A DNA stretch of 64,000 bases from Actinoplanes octamycinicus. GTDB taxonomy: Bacteria > Actinomycetota > Actinomycetes > Mycobacteriales > Micromonosporaceae. Within the stretch, counting starts at the first letter, position 1, and every line of letters begins with the position of its first letter. The translations under genes and the position numbers were made by a program. The notes beneath the pieces were generated by a model. It was given only the letters and a program-made list of their open reading frames with translations, made no database searches and was not told where the DNA came from. Location of the stretch: positions 9,591,501 to 9,655,500 of the forward strand of contig NZ_JACHNB010000001.1 in NCBI RefSeq assembly GCF_014205225.1, written 5' to 3'. Positions 37,450 through 46,433 of this stretch are shown here, in pieces.

Positions 37450-38539
37450 CGAGTACTTCTTCCACATCGTCGGGCAGGAACGGAGCGAGCGGCGGCAGCT
37501 GATCGACCGAGTTCAGGCCGAGCTTCTCCAGGAACAGAGCGGTCGTCCGGTACAGGTATGCCCCGGTTTCCGGCTCGGTGCCGCACTCCTCGATCAGGCC
37601 ACGAGTGACCAGCGTACGCATCACGCCGTCACAGTTCACACCGCGGATGGCCGAGATGCGCGACCTGGTCACCGGCTGCTTGTAGGCGACCACGGCGAGT
37701 GTCTCCAGCGCCGCCTGGGTCAGCCGCACCGACTGCCCGTCGAGCACGAACCGCTCCACGTACTCCGCGTACTCCGGACGGGTGTAGAGCCGCCAGCCAC
37801 CGGCCGCGCGCCGCAGGTCGAACCCGTGCCCGGCGGCGGTGTACCGCGCGGAGATGTCGTCCAGCGTCCGGGCCACCCGCTCGACCGGCTGCTCCAGCAC
37901 CTCGGCCAGCTTCAGCTCGCTGGTCGGCTCGTCGACGACGAGCAGGATCGCCTCCAGGGCCGCGGTCAGCTCGGCGTCATCCAGGACCTTTGCGGTACGG
38001 CCGTCGGCCTCCCGCGGCCCGGTCGCCTGCGCCGGCACCATGGGCGGCGCGGGCGTGACGTCCGTGACATCCGCGGCCAGCGCGGCCGTCGCGTCGTGGC
38101 GCCCGGCCAGATAGCCGGCCGCGGACGCCTCGTCGAACTCCGGCCGGGCCGGCGCGTCGACCGGCACGCTCTCCGGCTCGTCGTCCGCCTCCGGGGCCTC
38201 CTCGGCTTCCTCGATCGGCTCGGGCAGCGGCAGCTCCGGCCCCACCTCGACCTCGGTCGGCTCCGGCTCCTCGCCGTCGTCCTCCGGGAGCAGCTGCGGC
38301 GCGTCGACCGCCTCCGGGCCTCGGACCGGCTCCTCGGAGTCGGCTTCCCGGCTCCGGACCGGCTCCTCGGACTCAGCCTCCGGGCCCCGGACCGGCTCCT
38401 CGGACTCGGCGTCCCGGCTCCGGACCGGCTCCTCCGACTCAGCCTGGAACCCGCGGTCCGGCTCGTCTTGCCTGCGCTCCCACGGTGGCACCCACGCGCC
38501 CATCTGCGCGGCCAGGGAGTCGGGACGCTCGTCGCTCAC
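37436..38539 (-). CDS. scpB: segregation and condensation protein B with acidic repeat head
   Basis: 367 aa, longer than typical ScpB (about 200). Residues from about 175 carry the twin winged helices (TAALEAILLVVDEPTSELKL, RLTQAALETLAVVAYKQPVT, SAIRGVNCDGVMRTLVTRGL). The first 170 residues are an acidic, disordered extension with four 11-residue repeats of the SEEPVRSRDAE / SEEPVRGPEAE type (33-bp DNA period, about 38310-38450). ScpB dimers bind ScpA and SMC in chromosome condensation. The GTG start overlaps the scpA stop by four bases. Confidence 0.93.
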   Translation of the reverse strand: MSDERPDSLAAQMGAWVPPWERRQDEPDRGFQAESEEPVRSRDAESEEPVRGPEAESEEPVRSREADSEEPVRGPEAVDAPQLLPEDDGEEPEPTEVEVGPELPLPEPIEEAEEAPEADDEPESVPVDAPARPEFDEASAAGYLAGRHDATAALAADVTDVTPAPPMVPAQATGPREADGRTAKVLDDAELTAALEAILLVVDEPTSELKLAEVLEQPVERVARTLDDISARYTAAGHGFDLRRAAGGWRLYTRPEYAEYVERFVLDGQSVRLTQAALETLAVVAYKQPVTRSRISAIRGVNCDGVMRTLVTRGLIEECGTEPETGAYLYRTTALFLEKLGLNSVDQLPPLAPFLPDDVEEVLDASG

Positions 38540-39735
38540 TGCTGTTTCTCCTCCAGGGCCGCCTCGTCGCCCTCGCCAAGATCGCTAGCCGGGGCGGCGA
38601 CGTCAAGCTCGCTCGCGGGCGAATCGTCCGAACCAGCCGGGGAATCCTCCGAACCGGTGTCGGCCTCTCCGCCATCATCAGCCCCGGAACCCGCCGATTG
38701 GTCCGGTTTGTCGCCGATCTTCTCCGGACTGCCCTCGTAGTCATCGACGGTCAGCTCAGCCGCCTCCTGATCGCCGCCGATCCAGCGCACGGTCAGCTCG
38801 TCCAGCGACACCGGCTGCTCGAAGTCGATCAGATTCTGCCGGTACAGCTCCAGCAGGGCCAGGAAGCGGGCGACCACCTCCAGCGTGTTCGCACAGTCGG
38901 CGACCAGCAGGCTGAAGGTGGCCACCCCGGCCCGGCGCAACCGGTCGCGCAGCAGCTCGGCGTGCTCGCGGACGCTGACCCGGACCTGGTGGATGTGCGC
39001 GATCGACACCTGCGGCGGCCCCGGTTTCGGGGTGAACTGCTTGAGCGCCAGCTTGAACAGCCGCTGCGCGCCGATGCCGAGCACCAGCTCGGGCAGCGCC
39101 TCCGCGTAACGTGGCTCCAGGGTGACCAGCCGCGGCCACCGCTTGGCACCGGCCGTCTCCAGCTCGGCCAGGTGGGCGGCGGCCTCCTTGTAGGCCTTGT
39201 ACTGCAGCAGCCGGGCGAAGAGCAGGTCGCGCGCCTCCAGCAGGGCCAGGTCCTCCTCGTCCTCGACCTCGGCGGCGGGCAGCAGCCGGGCCGCCTTCAG
39301 ATCGAGCAGGGTCGCGGCGATCAGCAGGAACTCGCTCGCCTCGCCGAGATCCCAGTCGTCGCCCATGGCCCGGATGTAGGCGATGAACTCGTCGGTCACC
39401 TGGTGCAGCGCGACCTCGGTGACGTCCAGCTTGTGCTTGCCGATCAGCTGGAGCAGCAGGTCGAAGGGCCCCTCGAAGTTGGCCAGCTTGACCTTGAACT
39501 TCCCGTCGTCGGCCTCGGCCCCCGGCGCTCCCGGCTCGGCCCCCAGCGCTCCCGGCTCGGCCGCCTCCGCGATCGGCGGTCCCGGCTCCACCGCGCCGGC
39601 CGACTTCTCGGGATCGGCCTCCGTGGCCACGGCGATCGCCGCATCATCGGATGCGGTGGGCTCCAGGTCCGGCTGGAGGGCGTCGCCGGACACCGGCTGG
39701 GCAGGCTCTTCAAGCACGTGCCGACCGTAGACCAT
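38536..39735 (-). CDS. scpA: segregation and condensation protein A (kleisin)
   Basis: 399 aa. An Ala/Glu/Pro-rich head of about 80 residues includes short repeats (EPGALGAEPGAPGAE). The kleisin core follows: FKVKLANFEGPFDLLLQLIG, DVTEVALHQVTDEFIAYIRA, DLGEASEFLLIAATLLDLKA, and a C-terminal winged helix. The tail is acidic, ending GDEAALEEKQQ. ScpA bridges the SMC heads. ATG 39735 is the best start, but the ribosome-binding site is poor and a downstream GTG is possible. It begins the scpA-scpB-rluB operon. Confidence 0.92.
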   Translation of the reverse strand: MVYGRHVLEEPAQPVSGDALQPDLEPTASDDAAIAVATEADPEKSAGAVEPGPPIAEAAEPGALGAEPGAPGAEADDGKFKVKLANFEGPFDLLLQLIGKHKLDVTEVALHQVTDEFIAYIRAMGDDWDLGEASEFLLIAATLLDLKAARLLPAAEVEDEEDLALLEARDLLFARLLQYKAYKEAAAHLAELETAGAKRWPRLVTLEPRYAEALPELVLGIGAQRLFKLALKQFTPKPGPPQVSIAHIHQVRVSVREHAELLRDRLRRAGVATFSLLVADCANTLEVVARFLALLELYRQNLIDFEQPVSLDELTVRWIGGDQEAAELTVDDYEGSPEKIGDKPDQSAGSGADDGGEADTGSEDSPAGSDDSPASELDVAAPASDLGEGDEAALEEKQQ

Positions 39736-40008
39736 GCCTGTGACAACGTGCTCCGGGCTCACGCCGGTACCAACGCCCCCAACCGGTGCCCGGTTGCTGC
39801 CCGAGCGATCTACATGATCACCGACCCGGCGGAAGACCACTCCCCCGCACGGCTGTCCGACATCCAAGACCCATTTCCGGTACGCAGCCAATCCGTCATC
39901 AACCCCGGCGCACCATATTCAGCCCTGCAACGCCGGGTCTTGAGCATCCTAGGAGGATAGGAACATCGCCCCTTCTCCGTGGCGGCTGCAGCGCAGGCGG
40001 TCCGGAGA

Positions 40009-41259
40009 CTATTCGGACTTGTCCGGCTTGGCGGGCGCTGGTGTATCCGGCGTGCCTTCTGGACCGGAGCTGGACGCGGCGGGCGGTGCTGCCCAAGCGG
40101 GTTCGCCCGAGCTGGGATCGGCCGGAGCCGCGGGAGCCCGCGCACCGGAGAACGGCGCAGTCGGGGCTTCGGCGGCGGGCGCGTCGCCGGTGGGTGCGTC
40201 GGCACTGGGTGCGTCGGCAGTGGGCGCGGGCGGGGCCGGCGCGGTGGCAGTGGGCGCGGGCGGGGCCGGCGCGGTGGCAGTGGGCGCGGGCGGGGCCGGC
40301 GCGGTGGCAGCGGGTGCGGTCGGGGCGAACGGTGCGGTGCTGGTGGGGATGGCTGCGGACGGGGTGGTGGGCGGCGGGGCGAAGGAGTCCGGGGCGTACC
40401 CGGACGGCATCGGGGTGGGGGGTGGGGTGCCGTAGCCCGGCGGCGGGCCGTAAGCGGGTGGCGCGGCCTGAGCTCGCAGGTCCTGGATCGGCACCTCGGC
40501 TCCGAACGTCGGAGCGAGCGGCACGACCAGGCCCTGGCTCGCCACCTCGGCGCCCTCCCGGACCGCGGCGTGGACGGCCTCGCGGAGGGCGCGGACCCGT
40601 TCGGTGCGGAGCATCGGGGTGATCGGGGTGGCGCGGCCGGCCATGCCGCCGGCCAGGTCCTTGAGGAAGTGGCCGATCAGGGTCGCGCCGCGGCGGCTGC
40701 GCCCCATCGTCCAGCCCAGGTAGAGGCTGCTGCCGTAGGGGAAGACCGAGACGTGCAGCTGGTAGCCGCGGTCGGTGATCCGCAGGCGGTTGTTCACCAC
40801 CTCCGGGGAGAGCAGGTCGCTGCGGACCCGGACCGCGGTCGCCTCGACCGGGATGGCGCGCCGGCGCAGCGTGCCGTAGATCGCCGCGTACGCCGAGTCG
40901 GCGCTCTGCCAGCGGTCCTCCAGCAGCGTCTGCCACGCGGCGATCGGCTCGTCGACCCGGGCGGCCAGCAGCACCACCCCGAAGATGATGATGCTGAGCA
41001 GCGACCCGACGGTGAACAGCCCGGCCCCCGGCGTCTCGGAGCGGAACGGGCTGGGCTCGGCGGCGAGGAAGACCAGCAGGGCCAGGAACGCGAAGGCGGC
41101 CCCGACGAGGAACGCCGGCACCGCCGCCCGGAGCCAGAGCCGGATCAGCGTCCGGGCCGGCACCGGCTCGTCCAGTTCCAGCTCCGCCGGGGTGTGCCGC
41201 AGCCCCTGCATCCGGTACGCGACGTCACCGTTGCCCGGGCCGAGAGCGGGCATGCTCAT
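40009..41259 (-). CDS. membrane protein with long Ala/Pro-rich repeat tail
   Basis: 416 aa. GGAGGACAT precedes ATG 41259. Two membrane helices (about residues 45-70 and 83-105) lie near the start; a cytosolic alpha/beta region follows (RRRAIPVEATAVRVRSDLLS, SLYLGWTMGRSRRGATLIGH). The last 150 residues are Pro/Ala-rich and disordered, with at least three PAPPAPTATA repeats from a 30-bp tandem DNA repeat (about 40214-40320). No enzyme motif is seen. It is followed upstream by another anchored protein at 41289 in the same direction. Confidence 0.8.
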   Translation of the reverse strand: MSMPALGPGNGDVAYRMQGLRHTPAELELDEPVPARTLIRLWLRAAVPAFLVGAAFAFLALLVFLAAEPSPFRSETPGAGLFTVGSLLSIIIFGVVLLAARVDEPIAAWQTLLEDRWQSADSAYAAIYGTLRRRAIPVEATAVRVRSDLLSPEVVNNRLRITDRGYQLHVSVFPYGSSLYLGWTMGRSRRGATLIGHFLKDLAGGMAGRATPITPMLRTERVRALREAVHAAVREGAEVASQGLVVPLAPTFGAEVPIQDLRAQAAPPAYGPPPGYGTPPPTPMPSGYAPDSFAPPPTTPSAAIPTSTAPFAPTAPAATAPAPPAPTATAPAPPAPTATAPAPPAPTADAPSADAPTGDAPAAEAPTAPFSGARAPAAPADPSSGEPAWAAPPAASSSGPEGTPDTPAPAKPDKSE

Positions 41260-41288
41260 ATGTCCTCCATGGGTCACGAGTTCACGGG

Positions 41289-42467
41289 TCAGGTGAGGGA
41301 GACCTGGATGCCGTTCGGGGTCGCCTGCGCGCTGCCGTAGATCCGGAAGGCGCTGTCGCCGCTCTGCGCCTTCGCGGCGCCGGTGTAGTCGGTGTAGCGG
41401 GCGCTCCAGTGCACCCGCCCGGTCCCGTCGTCGGCCAGCTGCACCGCCGACGAGGTGAACCAGAAGGAGCTGTCGCTGCGCACGCTGACCACCGGGTACG
41501 CGGTGATCGTCCACCGCACGGTCGCGCCCGTCCCCGGGATGTTCAGCCCGAACGGGCACCCGGCCGGCTGTGCCTCGGTACTGGTCGCGCACCGGTCGAG
41601 CGCGGTCAGGGCCTGGCCCCGGATGTTCTCCTGGGCGCCGCCGGCGAGCTGCGGCACGTCGAACCGGGCCGGCGCCAGGTAGACCGTCTGCCCGGTCACC
41701 GGGACCTCGGCGCGCTGCGCGACCGTGGTCAGCCGGCTCTCGGCCAGCAGCGTGTTGCCGGCCGCGACCACCTCGTAGGCGCCCGGGAAGGCGTAGGCGT
41801 TGCGGCTCCGGCCGAGCGCCACCCCGTTCACCGTGACCGCCCGGCCGCGCTCGCCGTCGACGCCGAGCAGGACCAGCGGGGCCTGCAGCCGGTACCCGCC
41901 GCCGGAGTCGATCACCAGCACGTTCTGGTCGACGGTCCGGTCGGCGGCCCGGTAGCTGACCGGGACCCGCCAGCCCCGGCCACCGATCCCCGCGGCGGTC
42001 TCGGTGGCGTCGCCGACTCGCGGGTCCCGGGGCCGGTAGCGCTCCTCGGCCAGCGCGGCACCGGTGAGCAGCGGATAGCGCGCGGTGTCCCGGAACATGT
42101 CAGCGGCCGCCATCAGGCCCAGCGCGGCGGTCACGTCACCGTGGGCGAGGGCGTCGAAGTAGTCCTCGGCGACCGCCTCCGGGCTGTTCCCGGCGTAGCG
42201 GGCCGCGCCGAGCGCCAGCACGCCGGCCACCAGGGCCAGGACGGCCACGGCGGCGATGATCGGGGCGGTGCGCTTCGGGCGTACCGAAAAAGGACCGGAA
42301 GCGAAGGTCAGCGAAGGACCCGGGAGCGGCGCGGCGGGCGCCGCAGGCGACGTGGGGACGGGCGGAATCGGCGCGGGGACGGTGACGACCGGCGCGGCGC
42401 AGCAGCCGCACCACTGCTGGTCCGCCGGCACGTCGCCGCCGCAGCGGAAGCAGAGGACGCTCTCCAT
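41289..42467 (-). CDS. zinc-ribbon, single-pass membrane protein of unknown function
   Basis: 392 aa. Residues 6-24 hold a zinc ribbon (CFRCGGDVPADQQWCGCC). A Pro-rich linker and one membrane helix (about 70-92, IIAAVAVLALVAGVLALGAA) follow. The ectodomain starts SPEAVAEDYFDALAHGDVTA, a pattern common to lumazine-binding/NTF2-like domains, followed by a beta-rich part. GAGGAG precedes the ATG. The downstream gene at 40009 begins 30 bases later, so they form an operon between the segregation genes and the DJ-1 cluster. Confidence 0.82.
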   Translation of the reverse strand: MESVLCFRCGGDVPADQQWCGCCAAPVVTVPAPIPPVPTSPAAPAAPLPGPSLTFASGPFSVRPKRTAPIIAAVAVLALVAGVLALGAARYAGNSPEAVAEDYFDALAHGDVTAALGLMAAADMFRDTARYPLLTGAALAEERYRPRDPRVGDATETAAGIGGRGWRVPVSYRAADRTVDQNVLVIDSGGGYRLQAPLVLLGVDGERGRAVTVNGVALGRSRNAYAFPGAYEVVAAGNTLLAESRLTTVAQRAEVPVTGQTVYLAPARFDVPQLAGGAQENIRGQALTALDRCATSTEAQPAGCPFGLNIPGTGATVRWTITAYPVVSVRSDSSFWFTSSAVQLADDGTGRVHWSARYTDYTGAAKAQSGDSAFRIYGSAQATPNGIQVSLT

Positions 42468-42581
42468 GTCCGCACTCCTCGGACAGTCACCGCAAGTCAC
42501 CGGAACGCTACACGAACCACCGTGTACCGGATACCTGGTTGGAGATCGGTCAGCCTGGCGGGACTTCCTAGACTGGCCGGC

Positions 42582-43574
42582 ATGCCGGAGCGTCTGTTCG
42601 TGGTGGTCGCCTACGACGGCGCCGAGCTGCTCGACATCGCCTGCGTCACCTCGGCGCTGGACATCGCGAACCGGATCGGTGCCGACCCGCCCTACCGGAC
42701 CGTGCTGGCCACCCTGGGCCGCCATCCGATCGCCTGCGACTCGGGCCTGCGCCTGGACGCCGGTGCCGAGCTGGAACGGATCAACGAGCCGCTCGACACG
42801 GTGCTGGTCACCGGCGGCAACGGGCACGAGCGGGCGGCGGCCAGCCCGGTCCTGGTCGGGCACGTGCGCCGGCTGGCCGCGCTGTCCCGCCGGGTCGCCT
42901 CGGTCTGCACCGGCTCGACCGTGCTGGCCGAGGCCGGCCTGCTCGACGGCCGCCGCGCCACCACCCACTGGCGGTACGCCGCGACGCTGGCCGGCCGCTA
43001 TCCGGAGGTGCTGGTGGACGCCGAGCCGGTGTGGATCCGGGACGGGCAGGTGGCCACCTCGGGCGGGGTGACCAGCGCGCTCGACCTGGCGCTCGCCTTC
43101 ATCGAGGAGGACCACGGGCCGGCGATCGCCCGCGGGGTGGCCCTGGGCACGGTCGCCTACCTGCAGCGGCCCGGCGGGCAGGCGCAGATCAGCATGTTCC
43201 TGGCCCGGCGCGGCACCGACGACTACCTGGTACGGCGGGCCACCGACCACATCGCCGGGCACCTCACCGACGACCTGAGCAGCGGCGCCCTGGCCCACCG
43301 GTTCGGGGTGAGCGAACGTCACCTGGCCCGCCTCTTCCAGTCCTACGTGCAGCTGACCCCGGCCCAGTACGTCCGCCGGGCCCGCACCGAGGCGGCCGCG
43401 CACCTGCTCACCGCCACCGTGCTGCCGCTCGCCGCGGTGGCCCGGCGCTGCGGTTTCGGCTCCACCGAGTCGCTGCGGCAGGCCTTCACCGACCGGTACG
43501 GCATGCCGCCCTCGCGCTACCGGTCGCAGAGATCCGGCCCGGGTGCCCACGGATCCGGACCGGTCCCCGGCTGA
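42582..43574 (+). CDS. GlxA-type AraC-family regulator (DJ-1/PfpI + HTH)
   Basis: 330 aa. The N-terminal half is a DJ-1/PfpI-like domain (VVVAYDGAELLDIACVTSAL, nucleophile-position SVCTGSTVLAEAGLLDG). The C-terminal half is an AraC-type double HTH (SSGALAHRFGVSERHLARLF and RRCGFGSTESLRQAFTDRYG). Such proteins act as transcription factors whose sensory half binds a small ligand. The neighbouring gene at 43614 encodes the DJ-1 domain alone. Divergent from the zinc-ribbon gene. Confidence 0.9.
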   Translation: MPERLFVVVAYDGAELLDIACVTSALDIANRIGADPPYRTVLATLGRHPIACDSGLRLDAGAELERINEPLDTVLVTGGNGHERAAASPVLVGHVRRLAALSRRVASVCTGSTVLAEAGLLDGRRATTHWRYAATLAGRYPEVLVDAEPVWIRDGQVATSGGVTSALDLALAFIEEDHGPAIARGVALGTVAYLQRPGGQAQISMFLARRGTDDYLVRRATDHIAGHLTDDLSSGALAHRFGVSERHLARLFQSYVQLTPAQYVRRARTEAAAHLLTATVLPLAAVARRCGFGSTESLRQAFTDRYGMPPSRYRSQRSGPGAHGSGPVPG

Positions 43575-43613
43575 GCCTGCGCCCCGGGCGGCCTCGCCCG
43601 TCAGCATCGACGC

Positions 43614-44315
43614 ATGCAGATCGCCATCGTGCTCTACCCCGGGATGACCGCCCTGGACGCCATCGGCCCCTACGAGATCCTGCGCTTCCTGCCGGACGCC
43701 GACCTGCGCCTGGTCGGCGCCGAACCGGGCCCGCTGATGACCGACAGCAACGTGCTCGCCCTCGGCGTCACGCACAGCTTCGCCGAGACGCCGCGCCCGG
43801 ACCTGGTGCTGGTCCCCGGCTCCGGCCCGGCCACCGCCACCGCGATGGCCGACAAGGAGCTCACCGGCTGGCTGCGCCAGGTCCACGAGACCACCACGTG
43901 GACCACCTCGGTCTGCTCCGGCGCCCTGGTCCTGGCGGCCGCCGGCCTGCTCGACGGCCACCCGGCCACCACCCACTGGATCGCCCAGAGCGCCCTGAAA
44001 CGCTTCGGCGCCGAGGCCCGCCCCACCGAGCGCCTGGTCCGCTCCGGCAAGCTCGTCACCGCCGCCGGCGTCTCGGCCGGCCTGGACCTGGCCCTCTGGC
44101 TCACCGGCGAGATCGCCGGCCGCGACCACGCCGAGATGGTGCAGCTCTTCATCGAGTACGACCCCCAGCCGCCGTACGACGCCGGCCACCCGAGCAAGGC
44201 CCGCACGGAGATCTTCGACCGCGCCAACACCATGGGCCGCCGGATCGCCGCGACCCCGGGCGAGTTCAAGGCGGTCGCGACCGTAGCCTGGCGCCGGGTC
44301 CTCCAGAGATTCTGA
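43614..44315 (+). CDS. DJ-1/PfpI-family protein
   Basis: 233 aa, single DJ-1/PfpI domain: IAIVLYPGMTALDAIGPYEI, DLVLVPGSGPATA, TTSVCSGALVLAAAGLLDGH (nucleophile Cys) and THWIAQSAL. Close to the isonitrile hydratase/GATase1-like group; activity unknown. It lies 39 bases after the GlxA-type regulator in the same direction, and its similarity to that protein's first half suggests duplication followed by loss or gain of the HTH. Confidence 0.88.
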   Translation: MQIAIVLYPGMTALDAIGPYEILRFLPDADLRLVGAEPGPLMTDSNVLALGVTHSFAETPRPDLVLVPGSGPATATAMADKELTGWLRQVHETTTWTTSVCSGALVLAAAGLLDGHPATTHWIAQSALKRFGAEARPTERLVRSGKLVTAAGVSAGLDLALWLTGEIAGRDHAEMVQLFIEYDPQPPYDAGHPSKARTEIFDRANTMGRRIAATPGEFKAVATVAWRRVLQRF

Positions 44316-44375
44316 TCACGCCGGCCGCGATCGGGCCCGCGTGAACGGGATCGGCGGGTTCTGGCAATACCTGGC

Positions 44376-45005
44376 ATGACCTTACGAATGGCCGGGGCGG
44401 ACGGCGCGGAGGTGTCCGCTGTGGGTGGCGAGGATCCACCGGACGGGCCGGGACCGGGCGAGGCCGGGCCGCAGCTGACCGGGGCGCGGGCGGCGGAGCG
44501 GTTCGCGGCGCTCTTCGACGAGCACGCGCCGGGGCTGTGGCGGTTCCTGGCCCGGCAGGTGGGCGCGGATCAGGCTGAGGACGTGGTGGCCGAGACGTTC
44601 CTGGCGGCCTGGTCGGGGCGGGGCGACTACCGGCCGGAGCGGGGCAGTGCGCGGGCCTGGCTGTTCGGCATCGCGGTGAACCTGCTGCGCCGGCACCACC
44701 GCGTCCAGGCCCAGCAGCAGCGGATGTCGCAGCGGCTGTCGGCGCACGTGGTGGCCGCCGACGGGGCCGAGGAGGGGGTGGCCGAGCGGGTCGACGCGCG
44801 GACCCACGTGGCCGGGCTGGCGGCGGCGATCGCGGCGCTGCCCGACGGTGACCGGGACGTGCTGCTGCTGAGCAGCCTCGCCGGGCTGAGCACCCGGGAG
44901 ATCGCCACCGCGCTCGGGATCCCGGAGGGCACCGTCCGGTCCCGGCTGCACCGCGTCCGCCAAGGCCTGCAGGCCGTCGCCCGTCCGCTGAAAGGCGAAT
45001 CATGA
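44376..45005 (+). CDS. ECF-family RNA polymerase sigma factor
   Basis: 209 aa. An acidic Gly/Pro-rich head of about 35 residues precedes sigma region 2 (FDEHAPGLWRFLARQVGADQ, EDVVAETFLAAWSGR) and region 4 (LPDGDRDVLLLSSLAGLSTR, EIATALGIPEGTVRSRLHRV). The stop overlaps the next start by four bases (ATGA); the partner is the CU044_5270-like protein, a common pairing in which that protein is thought to act as an anti-sigma or sensor. Confidence 0.92.
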   Translation: MTLRMAGADGAEVSAVGGEDPPDGPGPGEAGPQLTGARAAERFAALFDEHAPGLWRFLARQVGADQAEDVVAETFLAAWSGRGDYRPERGSARAWLFGIAVNLLRRHHRVQAQQQRMSQRLSAHVVAADGAEEGVAERVDARTHVAGLAAAIAALPDGDRDVLLLSSLAGLSTREIATALGIPEGTVRSRLHRVRQGLQAVARPLKGES

Positions 45006-46165
45006 TCGACGAACTCGATGCCGCTCTGCACGAGCTCTACCCGGCTCCGGCGGACGACCCGGAAGCCCTTCTTCGGGTACGCCGGCGGGTGCTGGAGACC
45101 GCCGAACGCAGTCCGGGCGTCCACCGCCGCGGCTGGTTGTCCCGCGTGTCCACGGCTGCCCGGCGTGACCGAGCGCCGCGCGGGTCGGCATCTGGCCGGC
45201 GGGCAGGGGCGCCGCTCGGGCCGGCGGCCGGCCGGCCCGACGGGGTGCCGCTCGGGCCGGCGGCTCGCCGGCGCGGGTGGCTGCCCCGCGTGTCGCTCGC
45301 GGCGGCCGCCGCCGTGCTGGCCGTGGCGGTGATCGCCGTCACGGTGCGGAGCCGGACCCCGGACGGCGCGATGGTGCTGGTGGCGCAGACGCTGAACACC
45401 GCCGCCGACGCACCGGCCCAGGCGGTGGACGAGCCGGTTCCGGCCGGGGCGTACCGGTACATCGCGGTGCACACGATGACCACCGTCTCGGAGAACGAGC
45501 TGACCGTGCTGGCCGGCATCAAGTCGGAGCTGTGGGTGCCGGCGGACCCGGCCGGCGAGTGGTTCCGGCTGGAGTCGGACACCGGCGAGTGGGTGCCCCT
45601 GGTCGGCACCGAGGAGCAGCTCAAGGCCGCCCGGCTGGGCCCGGAGAAGTCGCCGCCGACCCGGGAGAGCGGCCCGTGCGGGGCGTTCACCCCGGGACTC
45701 AGCGACATGTGCACGGCGCCGGGCACCTGGCAGGTGCCGACCGCCGCGTTCCTCGCCGGGCTCCCCCGGGACCCGGAGCGGCTGTTCGACCGGCTGCGCG
45801 ACGACACCGACGGGCACGGGCGGGACCCGGACCAGGAGGTGCTGGTGTACGCGGCCGACGCGCTGCGCAGTGGCCTGGTGCCCGCCGATCTCCGGTCGGC
45901 GCTCTACCGGGCGCTCGCCCACCTGCCCACGCTGCGGATCACCGAGCGGTTCGCCACGCTGGACGGGCGGACCGGCACCGCGCTCGGCATCGACGCGGCC
46001 GGCGAGCAGCAGGAGATCGTCATCGACCCGGCGACGGGCGCCTTCATCGGCGAACGCACCCGCCGCACCGAGGCCACCGGCAGCCTGCCGGCCGGCACGG
46101 TGATCCATTCGAGTTCGGTCACCTACGGCATCGCCAAGCAGCCCTGGTCCCCACCGACGACATAG
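45002..46165 (+). CDS. CU044_5270-family membrane protein, presumed anti-sigma partner
   Basis: 387 aa. It starts MIDELDAALHELYPAPADDP and has one transmembrane helix (about residues 100-118, AAAAAVLAVAVIAVTVRS). The ectodomain has YRYIAVHTMTTVSENELTVL, LYRALAHLPTLRI and a late TLDGRTGTALGID. This is the layout of CU044_5270 proteins, which follow ECF sigma genes. The cytosolic head holds an imprecise internal duplication (GAPLGPAAGRPDG then GVPLGPAARRRG, flanked by RGWL-RVS on both sides). Confidence 0.8.
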   Translation: MIDELDAALHELYPAPADDPEALLRVRRRVLETAERSPGVHRRGWLSRVSTAARRDRAPRGSASGRRAGAPLGPAAGRPDGVPLGPAARRRGWLPRVSLAAAAAVLAVAVIAVTVRSRTPDGAMVLVAQTLNTAADAPAQAVDEPVPAGAYRYIAVHTMTTVSENELTVLAGIKSELWVPADPAGEWFRLESDTGEWVPLVGTEEQLKAARLGPEKSPPTRESGPCGAFTPGLSDMCTAPGTWQVPTAAFLAGLPRDPERLFDRLRDDTDGHGRDPDQEVLVYAADALRSGLVPADLRSALYRALAHLPTLRITERFATLDGRTGTALGIDAAGEQQEIVIDPATGAFIGERTRRTEATGSLPAGTVIHSSSVTYGIAKQPWSPPTT

Positions 46166-46433
46166 CCCACACCACCGCCGACCCAGCCAGCCGCACCGAC
46201 GGCGGGCAAACGGGGCGGCGGGGAAGGCAAGGCGGCACCGATGGCCGCGGCGGGAGCGGGCCCGGGGGTTCGGTGACCACCCGCGGACAGTGCAGGGGGC
46301 GGCGATCGCTCTGGACGCGCCAGCGGCCAGAGCGCCGCCCCCGGCTCGCGCGGGAGCATGCGATCCGCACCACAGCGGACGCGCGCAAAGGAAGATCTTG
46401 AACTTGATCTTGGCGGAGGCTCGGACGAAGAAC

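Noticed and set aside
41409..42580. Rightward open frame preceding the GlxA-type regulator without a stop.
   Set aside because: It is the antisense of the zinc-ribbon protein gene. The regulator's family start is at 42582.
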